Assembly (NCBI RefSeq): GCF_030463565.1
Contig: NC_134662.1
Location: forward strand, 5,743,001-5,807,000
Source of the DNA: Pelecanus crispus
Taxonomy: Eukaryota > Chordata > Aves > Pelecaniformes > Pelecanidae
Direction: 5' to 3'
Length of the DNA stretch: 64,000 nt
Shown here: piece after piece, positions 1 to 60,451 of the stretch
Numbering within the stretch: position 1 is the first letter of the stretch
How the letters are laid out: every line of letters starts with the position of its first letter
The notes under the pieces: model-generated
What the model saw: only the letters and a program-made list of their open reading frames with translations
What the model was told of the DNA's origin: nothing
Database searches by the model: none
Position numbers and translations under genes: made by a program

Positions 1-576
1 ACTGCCTTGACACTCCACGAATAAAATCATTGCCCCAGCTGAAGCAAAGGGCAACGCTTTTCCTTTTTAAATAACATTCCACCATCTCAGCTTTAGAAGG
101 GGCCTTTCTGAAGTTCTCCATCAGCCAGCTGTCATGGGACGCGGCATGGGAGAAGCATTCGGACACTGGGATGGTGGGAGCGTTGCTGGATGCTGCTGGG
201 AGTAACTGGATTCACAGAAGAGCTTTGGTACGGAGCCCAGCTCGGGCATCTCAGGTAACCAGTCCTGAGCTCAAGCCTTACTGGTGACGCTGGGACCTAA
301 CAGGGGCTGGGACCCAGCGAAGCGAGAGCCTCCGTGCCCACGTCTGAGCTCCGCCGATGGCTCCTCGTGAGCTGCCAGAACCGTCCCGGGTCCTCCCAGC
401 CGGGAGCCCCGCTCCCACAGGGACTTTCTGGACCGAGAAAAACAAAGTACGTAGCACCATCAGTTAGAACACCGGACTCGGAACAAAACGACTACCAGAA
501 CCATAATTTCTTGCCGATTGCAAAGCTGTTGGCAGAAAAAAAAAAAGATAACAACGCTGTAGGAGTTAATACTAAC
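1..576. other. Sequence beyond the candidate INSR 3' end
   Basis: I see no recognisable gene, RNA or repeat here. The open frames at 278-460 and 334-654 have no similarity I recognise. If a more distal polyadenylation site is used, this would still be 3' UTR. Confidence 0.4.
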
Positions 577-582
577 TTTATT
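577..582 (-). terminator. INSR: Candidate distal polyadenylation signal (AATAAA)
   Basis: On the minus strand AATAAA is preceded by TGTA, a CFIm-type upstream motif. It is followed about 35 bases later by a T-rich element (536-546) just after GTTGTTATC, which suits a U/GU-rich downstream element. This is the best-formed cleavage signal I see after the stop codon. Cleavage would fall near 555-565. No transcript data were available. Confidence 0.4.
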
Positions 583-3104
583 ATACAATATTTAAAAAGT
601 CATTTCTCTACCTGTCCCCTTAGAGCTTGCATTGTGCTGCAGTTAATTTGCTGAAACCGCAAGAATAAGTGCTTACTTTCGAGAAGGACAAGCAATTTCA
701 TTTTAAAAAGAAATACACATTTAATGACAGCAGATTTGCTAAAAACGGTAGCTTTAGAATTGCTTTTGAACAGTCAGGTTCCTCCCAAAGTCAACCGTGC
801 GATTGGCTTCACTCTTGCGATGCTCGACACAAGGCAAGCGGGACCAGAACAGGCTGAACGTGTTAATGCTCCGACACCAAGTCACGCACAGAATCCAAGC
901 AGAGTTAACACAGAGCCAAGCAGAAGGTAATAAAAAGGCCAAATTCAGTTAAGTTCATACAAATACCAAACTAATCTTATTTTGATTTCGTGTATTTCAG
1001 AAGTAACTGTTTCTCGATTCCAAGCCATTCAACAGCTCCTTTCCCTGGACCACAGGGAAGTGCGAGGGGCATCGGCGGCTCCGCAGCGGGAGCGGGTCCC
1101 GCCGTGGCCGCGCCCGCGTCTCCGCACGGCGCCGGGCAGCGTCGCGGGCGGCTGGGACGCGGCGAGCGTCAGAGGGTTTATCTGCAGTTCCTTGCTCACT
1201 CCGGGCTCTGAACCGATCTCACACGGGAGCACCTAGCACAGCCTTGAGTAAGGTTTTTATGGCACAAAGATATTTCACTTTCCGACTTGCAAAACAAGGT
1301 TCCAGTCTTGGTATCAGGAATCGCTGCTCGCAGTGAAGGGCCCGCAGTACCTCAGGGTCCGTCTTCGTGTCACAGGGACGTTAAGAGGGAACTCGATGGC
1401 CTCCCCCGCTCCCCTAAAACGGAGGCTCAAGAACAACCGACGCAGCACCCTCCCCGCTCCCGTCTCCCTATTTGCCTTCAGCAGTTAGGTCAGTAACGCA
1501 GTAAGCGACTTTGAGATTTTTCCAAAGAGATACCAACACTATATGCAACATACTAAAATTAAGCAAAGTGTCCCATCGCTATCATACAAATTTAGGAGGA
1601 AAGAGATACACTATCCATAAATTAAGAGCACCCTTTAGCAACCTAGAAGCAGCCTCTTCCATACCGACACAGCTGCTTTACGATCAACAGAAAATATCCT
1701 CGTTGCAGCGTGGTCTACTTCCCATCACCTTCCCCAACCCAGCGCTGGCGCGGAGTTTATTAGCTCTTCTACTTTACAACACAATAGAGTATTTACAAGC
1801 AGCCAAGAAAGACACGTTTCTAACCCAGCAGCCAAGCTCTGCGATGCTGCGCTGTGCTGCAAGAGAAGTACCAGATTTGCAAGAGGCGTTCCGGAAGTGG
1901 CAATTGAATTTAATGTGCAAACGTTTCGGAGAAACCTCTCCAGTCTCGCGCTTCGAACATCTGCTCAGTGAAAACCCAGCGGAGCACAGAAAGCTGTTCC
2001 TGCCACCTCCTGCTTCACCAGCGTGAGAGTGAAGTTCTGGCTACTCGGCGGTACCTCCCCGGCCCCGAACCGCGCACAGGAGGCCACGGCTGCCCCCGAA
2101 CGCGTTGACGAGCCCGTCCTGCTGCCCCGTGCCGCGAGCGGGAATTCCTCTGCCCACCAAGGGCAGGATCCAACCCTCCAATAAATGCTACCGCAAGAAA
2201 AGAGCGAGCTTCCCGGCAGCTGGTCACGGCTGCCCTCCTGCAGCCGCTCTTCCTGCCTTCCTGCGCTATCGCTCCGCTCCTCCTTGCCCCTCAGCAGCAG
2301 CGACCGCCGCTGCTTCCACCGCAGCTGCGGTATTCTCACCGCGACAGGGGCCGTGCCGGAGCAAACGGCAGCAGCTCCGAGGAAGGCACAGCGCCCGCTT
2401 GCACAGCTCAGCTTCCCGGGCAGGAGTCCTCCGCCACGCCACGCCTAGAGCAGGTTTCGTCCAGCACGTGCTACCCCAACTTGTACGCGAGCCCCGGTGT
2501 CTCTCAACAGGTACCGGCGAGATCCAAGTCAGGGACTTCGGCACCCCCGGGGCGAGGAGCTTCCAGCAACAGACCAGAGCGTCAGCTGCGGGCTGAGAGT
2601 AAGGGCTTTTCCCCAAGTGAGAGCTGGGCTTTACCGCTGAGGTTCATTTGTTCCTCCTAATTCTGCAGCTGGGTGAGCGTAATCTTTAACAGCCCCGAGT
2701 GGCACCCGCTAGTGTCATTTTTTTGGTTTTTAAAAAGGGGAAAAACGATCGCCTCACCACTAGTACCATTCCTCACCCTCGGCACAACGCAGAAAGGATG
2801 ACTGGAATAATCTGCACGCGCAGCGCTGGGTATAAATAACTGCTCGGCGTGGTGCAGAGCGAAGATGACGATACGAGCCATGTGAATGGACTGCCTGTCC
2901 GCAAAGCAAACCACGTACTCCCTTGTTCGGTGATCTGAGCGTTGCAAATCACGTGTACTCACAGGGCCAACCAATATCAACTAAATTTCAAAGCCAGACC
3001 CAATACAAGGTTCCAATGTCTGTTTATATAAAAGATCTTCTATTCCCACAGTTACGATCACTGCGATTTAAAATGTTAGCAAAACAAGGACGTGCTGGGA
3101 AAGG

Positions 3105-3110
3105 TTTATT
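3105..3110 (-). terminator. INSR: Candidate proximal polyadenylation signal (AATAAA)
   Basis: This is the first AATAAA met on the mRNA strand after the stop codon, about 2.9 kb into the 3' UTR. It is followed within 40 bases by the T/G-containing stretch GTCCTTGTTTTGC. The downstream element is weaker than at 577-582. It could give a shorter mRNA form. Confidence 0.3.
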
Positions 3111-3299
3111 TCAGGAGGTCACATCCCACCGGCAGGACTCTGCATTACCTGTGCGCAGCGAGAAGGGCCGTGACCACGGTACCCCGCTCCGACAGGGCCG
3201 GTCACGGTCCCGGCTCCATGCTGGCAAATAAATACTGCTCCAGAAGGAAGCGGTCTCCTCCTTTTAGGTCATTAGTTCGCTAAAGTCCAAACATTTAAA

Positions 3300-3305
<6 letters not shown>

Positions 3306-3348
<43 letters not shown>
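3306..3348. repeat. 43-base homopolymer: T on plus, A on the mRNA strand
   Basis: An uninterrupted T run on the plus strand lies inside the putative 3' UTR, so the INSR mRNA would carry an internal A43. There is no AATAAA directly upstream in mRNA sense. It may be an expanded microsatellite or the tail of an unrecognised retroposed sequence. Such runs mutate quickly and may be mis-sized in an assembly. Confidence 0.9.
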
Positions 3349-3354
<6 letters not shown>

Positions 3355-3601
3355 TCACAACAGAACTAAGAGGATGATATTGGAATATCAGATCCAAATT
3401 TGTAAATCGGCTCCTTTGGTCACTACCGCTCGGATTAGCAATAAACAGTGACGAGCCGCTCTCCCACCCATTCCCTTCAGCGAATGGTCCCTAGTATTGG
3501 AATCAGCTGATATTGATTTTCCCCGATCCGCAATAGGTCCAGACCAGAATATTTAAACAGGTTTAGAGGTGCGTAGTATTAAAAATATCCTTAAGAAACA
3601 C

Positions 3602-3609
3602 TGAGGTAG
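3602..3609 (-). promoter_or_regulatory. let-7 family 8-mer seed match in the 3' UTR
   Basis: The mRNA strand reads CTACCTCA, the full 8-mer match to the let-7/miR-98 seed. It lies in AT-rich surroundings about 2.4 kb after the stop codon, before the first AATAAA, so it would be in both mRNA forms. In mammals let-7 is reported to repress INSR and other insulin/IGF pathway genes. Function here is inferred from the motif alone. Confidence 0.45.
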
Positions 3610-3879
3610 ACTGCACCAGAACAGGACAAAAATAATCCCACCACATCCACTTGCCAAGATTTTACGGACACAAATTTACATGTTCTGTGTGTTTAAGAAA
3701 ACAAATTGTTTGTTGTGTTTTTTTTTTTTTAAAACAGTGTTTTATATATTAAAATAAATAAAAAAATTCTAATAAGAAAAACTTCTCTTCCTTAGAAAAG
3801 TGTGAGAATATGTCTTCTTTCCTGCAGTGTAGCACAGAGCTGCTGAAGTTACTACTTTGTAAAGCAGAAGAAATGTAAA

Positions 3880-4900
3880 CGAGGCCTTTTGAGATCCAAG
3901 GCTCTCCCCCACGCCCGACCGCCCGTTCTCCATCCAGCTTTGCGAGCACCCTGCACCCTCCACCTTTGCCCGAACCCACCAGGCCCAGCAGCGCGAAGGG
4001 CCGGCAGCTCGCGGCGCTGCGCGGTCCATCGTCCTCCCCGGCCCTCGCACCGGCACCGTCGGCTACAGCGCGGCGGAGCCGAGCGGGCTCGGAGCGGCGC
4101 TTCCCTACGCTTCCAGCCCCTTTCCCTCGGTTACAGGGAGAAAGCGGCAGCACCGCCGGGGCTGGAATAAAAACTCACGCGCCAGCTCGGCGTCCCCACT
4201 CTCGCCGAGGTGGGAGAAGCTCATTTTCTCCTGGCAGAGAGCACAAACCGGCTCTCGGACTTCTCCAGGAGGAGACGCGGAGGACTGAGCACCTCTCTCC
4301 CCTTTCGAACCCGCCTCCCGTATGACAAGGGCCTGCAGCATCGATGATCTCCATTTCTCGCTGCGGCACTTCTCCCTGCCAGCGCACTCCCTCATCACTA
4401 CGAGACACGTTTAGTTTCACAATTATTTTCTAACGTCTTACGCTGACCAGCTCTGCCTTTCACGCAAACAGCAGCAAAACAAAGCACAGTCCAGAAGGCG
4501 AAAGCTGACACGCCGACGAGCTGAAAGCAGGGGCTAACGCACGCGTCCCGGGAAGCGCGTGGGACGCAGCGCGGGTATCTCGGGAAAACATCAAAGGCCC
4601 GCAGGCAGCACGAGGCCAGGCGCCCGAGCAGCAGCAGGCAGGCAGCAGGCAGCTAACCACAGTCACGTTCAGCTTCTGCTTCACGTGCAGAGCCAAGAGC
4701 CTCGTGCTCTCCTCCCTTCGGATCGGCTTTAGCGTCTCTTTTTCCGGTCAGAGTTCTTGCTCGTCCCCTCTCGCCGGCTGCTTCCGCGGCGCAGCGAGGG
4801 ACGCGGGGCAAAGGAGTAGCAGGACTCGGGCCCGGGGCGCGCCGGTGTCCTTCAGCCCCCACAGCCAAGCGAAGTCCCAACCACTTTGTCTCAGGGCTTC
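3880..4900. other. CpG-rich patch inside or beside the 3' UTR
   Basis: This roughly 1-kb stretch is much richer in GC and CpG than the AT-rich sequence around it. Examples are GCAGCTCGCGGCGCTGCGCG near 4,003-4,022 and the CpGs around 4,060-4,100 and 4,750-4,840. No recognisable protein is encoded on either strand. It could be a separate small CpG island or simply GC-rich 3' UTR. Boundaries are by eye. Confidence 0.5.
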
Positions 4901-5460
4901 GACTGGAGCCAGCTGACTGCACAATACATCATGAAACTGTAGGATAAAGCCTTGTCAAGTATAAACTTAACACGTGCTTCATAGCTCCTAAAAGGGTAAT
5001 TGGCTAAAATTAGTTCGTTCTGAAATCTTTGGACCACTTTAAGACCAAACAATCCCCCAAATTCTCCCCTCCCCGAAAGGATCATAAACAGTCAATAATT
5101 TATATGAAGTTAAAATTTAAACTAAAGACATTTTTAAATATGTTACAACAAACAATATATATACTCAATGCTGTAAGGACAGAAAACTCCGTATCTCAGG
5201 TCAGGGGACTCCTACTTCGTTTGGTCTTGAAAGTACCCACAAATCTCAGATTTCTGCTCCTTTGGCTCCCAGCACATTTTCCTCATTTGTTAATGAGAGA
5301 AAACCTACTCCCAAGAGTCCTTAGTATAAAAATAATCTGTTTAGGATTCAGTCACTCCAGGGAAATGGGGGAAAAAAGATAAGTACACACTTCCAAGAAG
5401 AGGAAAGCTTCTGTGAGAACATACAAAACTTATGTACAAAAAAAGAAGTGTATATTTTGC

Positions 5461-5526
5461 TATACATATACACCCCACATATATATACTGCACACACGCG
5501 CACACACACACGCACGCACGCACCCC
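5461..5526. repeat. TA/CA/CACG microsatellite in the 3' UTR
   Basis: Mixed dinucleotide and tetranucleotide repeat: ATATAT followed by CACACACGCG, then CACACACACA and CGCACGCACG. In the mRNA it would be a GU-rich alternating purine-pyrimidine tract with Z-DNA-forming potential. It lies about 510-575 bases after the stop codon. Confidence 0.85.
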
Positions 5527-6035
5527 TGGGATTTAACCCATTTAAAAAGTACGAAAGCAGCAGCTATTGGTCAATCTGAGGATCTGGCGCGTCCGACTGA
5601 TGTGTTGAATCCTTCAGCTGTAGTGAAGATTATGCCTGAAAGCCTGGAATTCTACTGGAAATGCTTTTGTCCTGCAGAAGTTTTGTTCCGCACCGTTACG
5701 CTGTAGCTCAGACACCAGCAAATTTCACGTCTTTTGTTGGCAAACGTGGATGCTCCTCTTTCAGTTTAACTTACACGGTCGCTTCCTGTTTTGAAACCAT
5801 GGTTACAGAAGGGACAGCAGCCATGGAGACCTCTTCCATTTATGTTCACAGATAAGTCCACTGACAACCAGTCAACTTGGCAGGAAAAAAAAAAAAAAAA
5901 GTATTAATCATAAGATGATTAAAAATCTGAAGAGTTTGTAGATGTGTGTCATACACTGTGGCAGCAATAACAAGAGTCCTGAGATTTGTGGAGGGGGAAA
6001 AAAGCAGACACAACCCTTGGGCCAAACAGGAAGCG

Positions 6036-56353
<50,318 letters not shown>

Positions 56354-56403
56354 GCCCGCGTCGTCGGAGCCGCCGCAGCTCGGCGCGTCCCGGCGGGGGC
56401 GAA

Positions 56404-56448
56404 TCAGAGGCCGCGGGGCGGGCGCGGGGGCCGGGCCCGGCTCCGCAT
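56404..56448 (-). CDS. Possible upstream open reading frame in the INSR 5' UTR
   Basis: ATG at 56,448 (A at -3, C at +4) opens 14 codons, MRSRARPPRPPRGL, ending at TGA 56,406-56,404. The stop is 50 nt before the INSR start codon. The peptide is Arg/Pro-rich and probably only reflects GC content; any effect would be on translation. If transcription starts about 30 bp below the TATA-like box, this ATG would be within about 12 nt of the cap and largely skipped. Starts further upstream would include it fully. Confidence 0.35.
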   Translation of the reverse strand: MRSRARPPRPPRGL

Positions 56449-56483
56449 CCTCGCTGGGAGACCCGCAGGGCCGCCGCGGGGCC

Positions 56484-56491
56484 CTTTATAG
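56484..56491 (-). promoter_or_regulatory. INSR: TATA-like box CTATAAAG
   Basis: On the gene strand GGGCGCTATAAAGGG lies about 130-138 bp before the start codon. The GC-rich GGGCGC directly upstream resembles a BREu element. Usual spacing predicts transcription starts near 56,455-56,460, a 5' UTR of about 105 nt. It is the only TATA-like match I see in the island near the start codon. The mammalian INSR promoter is described as TATA-less, so use needs transcript data. Confidence 0.5.
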
Positions 56492-56608
56492 CGCCCGGCC
56501 GCCGGCCCAGGAAGCGGGGCGCCCGGCCCCTCCCTGCCCCTCGGCGTCGGCCGCGGCCCCGGCGGCCCCTTCCAGCGCAGGCCGGGCTGGCGGCTGCCGC
56601 CCTGGCCA

Positions 56609-56616
56609 GTAAACAA
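56609..56616. promoter_or_regulatory. INSR: FOXO (DAF-16 family) binding motif GTAAACAA
   Basis: A perfect 8-mer of the FOXO consensus (TTGTTTAC on the gene strand) sits in otherwise GC-saturated promoter DNA. It is about 256 bp before the ATG and about 120 bp upstream of the TATA-like box. FOXO activation of the insulin receptor gene is established in Drosophila and reported in mammals as a feedback that raises receptor when insulin signalling is low. Confidence 0.5.
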
Positions 56617-56868
56617 GGGGCTGCCCCCGTCAGCTGGGAGCGGGGCGGCGGCAAGAGGCGGCGCGGAGCCGCGCCGGGGACGGGACGGGCCCGGGGAGGG
56701 GCGGCGGCATCCGCGGCCACATCCACCTGCCGGGGGCGGCCCCGGGGCGGGGAGCGGCCGGGGAGGCTCCTGCGAGCTCCGGCGCGGGAGCTGCCGGGGG
56801 AGCCGGCTGGGGCCTCGGCAGCTGCGAGCGAGGAACGGCGAGGAGCCCGGCCCCAGCCGCTGCCGGCG

Positions 56869-57036
56869 GCCCGGAGCCCGGAGCCCAGAGCCCGGAGCCC
56901 AGAGCCCAGAGCCCAAAGCCCGGAGCCCGGAGCCCGGAGCCCGGAGCCCGGAGCCCAGAGCCCAAAGCCCAGAGCCCAGAGCCCAGAGCCCAGAGCCCAG
57001 AGCCCAGAGCCCAGAGCCCAGAGCCCAGAGCCCAGA
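56869..57036. repeat. 7-bp minisatellite, 24 perfect-register units
   Basis: Twenty-four contiguous 7-bp units, GCCC followed by GGA, AGA or AAA, fill exactly 168 bp. Units 15-24 (and 3, 5, 6 and 13) are GCCCAGA, units 8-12 (and 1, 2 and 4) are GCCCGGA, and units 7 and 14 are GCCCAAA. On the gene strand every unit gives a GGG tract spaced by four bases, a good G-quadruplex pattern. It starts about 515 bp upstream of the start codon. The homogeneous end suggests recent expansion. Confidence 0.95.
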
Positions 57037-60000
57037 GCCAGCTCGGCGCGGCGGCTGGGGGTGACCGGCCCGGGGCTCGCTCAGCGCAGCCGGGGCGCAG
57101 ATGCCGCCTCCGGCACGGTACCAGTTGCGGTACCGAAGGGCCCGGTGCCAACAGCCATCCCAAATTTCTGGTTGTCTTTTTCCAGGGGGATTCGCCATTT
57201 TATGCCTTTTTCTCCTTTTTCTAATCGTCTCTGCGTTGTAGTCGTGCTAAGCCGCGACAGTCCGGTTCCTGGCAACTTCCAGTCATGCTATCTGGCGCTC
57301 GCCTTCACTCATTTCTGCAAGATACTGAGTTACAGACTGCTGTAATAAAGCTTTTTAAATGCAAAGATACTTGGAAAACAGACATTCTTCTTTCCAGTCT
57401 TGCCCCCACCAGCTTCACCCCACAGATCTCACTCTTGTATTTGATTTCGTGCTCAACGGACCGCGAGGCCGGCAGCGGCTGCCGGCAGGCCACTCCGCAG
57501 TGGCTCCTTTCTCCAGACACCGAATTGCATGGAGAGAGTTCGCACTACTTGAAATACTTTGTGTTACTTCTCCATTTAAAGAACTGCTGCGGCTGGCAGA
57601 GCGATACTGCGTAGTTGTGAACGGGAGGAGGACCGGGCTACGAAATCGCATCTATTTGGGCATGGCTCACTCTTTGAGGTTCCCCAGTCGGATGGGGTAA
57701 GGTCGATGGCCTGAGCGTAAGCAGTATTAGCTGCGATGGTACCTGTGGAACAGCAGCTGCATCTTCGCATTTGCAAACCATGTAAATGCTTAGATGAAAG
57801 GCTCTGCTTAAGTGGGGCTGCTCTCTCGGTGATTATTCCAGCACCAGAAGATGCGTGCCTGCACACACATCAGCTGTTGATGCAGCCTGTCGGTGCGTCG
57901 GAGCTGCCATCACGGGAAGATTTCCCCCCACGTATCTCTTCCTGCTGCCGTTCGCTCAAATGTACGCTACCACGTTCAACTCACAAGCGCAAAAGAGACT
58001 CAGAACTTAACTCATTTCTGAATACTTCAGGAAGTAAGGACAGTTAAGGAATGGAAATAAACAACAAAACTATGTGTTCTCTGCTTGCAAATTAACCTGC
58101 TTTATGACTACAGACTTTGCATAAAACAGACAGAGCCAGACATCATCTAGACAGCTTGGGCTATGTGGAATTTTTAATGTGACTGTAATAGCAACCTACT
58201 TTTGCTTACTCACTTATGTTCTTATTGCCTTTCATGTAATAATGATATCAGCTTACAGATTGGCACAGGAGGATTAAAGGCTACAGATTTATTATCTTTC
58301 CCTAAAATACTATTTTTAGTTTCTAATTACTGATTAAGAACATCAGGGTGCAATCTTTCCAGCATCTTTCCCATACACTCACCGCTACATATTCATCACG
58401 CCACAGTACACTAGGTTTGCAATCAGATAAACCGACAGTAGCAATGTGGGCGCTAAGAAACTAAGCCAGCACCTGCTTACTCATTTTTTTCCAATAGCTG
58501 CACTGCAGGCTCTTCCCTAATTTCTGATTCAAGAAACTACTAAAATCACTACATTGATACATTAAATGGCCCCTTTCTTCGACAGCACATTTCTTTCTCC
58601 CCTCCACAGATGTTTCATGGTTTAGTTAAAATAACGTAGAACTAAGCAGTGATGAATGTCTGCTCTGAACTGTGACACAAACTTTTGGGGTTCACTTCTG
58701 AATCCTCCTAAGAAAATAAATCCAGAGTCTTGAAACGGAGGGTATCTACCTATTTGACCCCACAAATACTTCTTTTTTGTTTTAGTCACTTCCTTACTCA
58801 AATGGATCTCCAGTAACAACTGCCAGGGAAAGCAAGGAAAATGGGTATGGAACTTTGAAATAATATTCTCTTTTCTGACCTTTAACATTTTTTCCTCTTT
58901 GATGCAGAAAATTATTATTATTACATACCTGAACAGTGTACACTTGCAGCAGGTAAAGGATATTCTTCATAGCACAAAATTTATAAAAATGTACAAAAAG
59001 TATCAGCCAGGCTACTGTTTGTGCCTACAGAATCCTCAATGCATTTGGAAGGCAGTGATCTTTTGCTTTTTAAACTATTTAGAAAATCAGCGTGACAAAA
59101 TATTGGGTTCCAGCTCTGAAAGTACAATAAAATGGTGATCCCCTGCTGTGGTGTTTTCATGAAAACACATTCAGTTTTTGTCATCTTTGGCATTTCAGCT
59201 GAGGTAATACACAGTTAAAGTGCTATATATTATACAGTATGAAAGCAATACATCACAAGATAATGCAGTAAATTTACAGGCCCCATCAAAAGCCTTGTTC
59301 CTGCTGAAATCCCAAAAAAGAGCCGTCCCATGGGTTCATCTTTGCTCTACAGTCACTTCACAGCTGCCAAGAATCACAGGACAGACTAAAAGGGTACAAA
59401 AAAGCCAGAGAAACAGCAATTTAAAGCTGTATGTCTACTACCTCCTTACAAAAGGTGCATGATGTCTGTAGGGTCAGTGCCCTCCAAACAACGGCCTTCA
59501 CTGTTTGAAAAAAATAACTAAGTGCAGGCCTTAGATAAGGATCCTTTGTTCATTAATGTAAATCTACAGAAACATAAAGGTTAAAATAGTCTAGGGCTAT
59601 GGGCATGTTGTTATCATGCCCAGAGCTGTTTCAGATTATGTTCCTTTTACATAGCACATCTGGCGGCATGGCTTTAGATCCTGAAGAAGGGCTTTGACAT
59701 ATATTGGCACAAAAAAAAAAAAAAAAATTGGGGGCCCAAACCTTGTACTTGTTCTTTGCGTTCTACGCGCACTGGTTTATTGTAGCCCACACGGGCTGAA
59801 AAATCTTTCTGGAGCTGTGTCCCAAGCTTCCTTTTCTGTGAGACTGGAAACACAGACTCATACTGCTCTGCCCTACAAATGCCTCCATTTGAAACCAACC
59901 GAAGCGTACCAACTTCCGAATCAGATCCCAGCTCCTCCACATCAATGGAATCAAAATCCTTGGAAGCCCATTCCTGGCAGCAACATCCCTAGAAGAGGAA

Positions 60001-60428
60001 CCACCTTTACACGAACGAGTAGAGATGACATAGAGATGATAACTGGCGGGACGTTACTCCCTACCTTCTGAGAGGGCTGAAACTGCCAGTTTTATTACCA
60101 TTTTCACTTAGCTCTCCCCTGCCCAAGTTAACAAAGCTAAGACAGACTGAGCTGTTTAGGCACCAAGAATGCAGTTCTTCAAAGTCCTATCTCCAGGGCC
60201 TGCTGTCTAGAGCAGCGCCGTACACCGAACTCAGCGTTTGCACGCGACCCTTGGAGCGCAGTCACATCCTTGGATTGACACAACTGCACGTGGCGAGAGA
60301 ACACAGCTTGGCTTCCTGACCCCCGAGATACTGCGCCTGCTGCAAGCTTTCGTGTCTTGAAAATGAAATATATCCTTCTCTCACGACATATACACTGGAA
60401 CCAAACACACATGCAGAAGTCTGTGTTT

Positions 60429-60451
60429 GGGTGGGTTTGGGGTTGGTTGGG
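60429..60451 (+). repeat. Four G tracts, quadruplex-type motif
   Basis: GGGTGGGTTTGGGG then TTGGTT and GGG: four tracts of at least three G with loops of 1, 3 and 6. It lies in GT-rich low-complexity sequence about 4 kb upstream of INSR. No associated gene seen. Confidence 0.5.

Larger units (their letters stand above)
577..6035 (-). other. INSR: Putative long INSR 3' UTR
   Basis: Downstream of the stop I see no AATAAA on the mRNA strand until 3,110, then others at 1,761 and 582. The 3' UTR is therefore probably about 2.9 kb or, if the last signal is used, about 5.5 kb. Mammalian INSR mRNAs also have multi-kilobase 3' UTRs. No conserved coding sequence was recognised here; the open frames in GC-rich stretches look fortuitous. 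It includes a let-7 seed match, a 43-base A tract on the mRNA strand, a CA/CG microsatellite and a CpG-rich patch, each listed separately. The exact end is inferred. Confidence 0.55.

Noticed and set aside
56404-57198. Long minus-strand open frame (264 codons) through the promoter, containing repeated GLWALGS units
   Set aside because: The repetitive part is only the translation of the 7-bp minisatellite, and the rest is GC-rich promoter and 5' UTR. It has no domain, and other frames are equally open.
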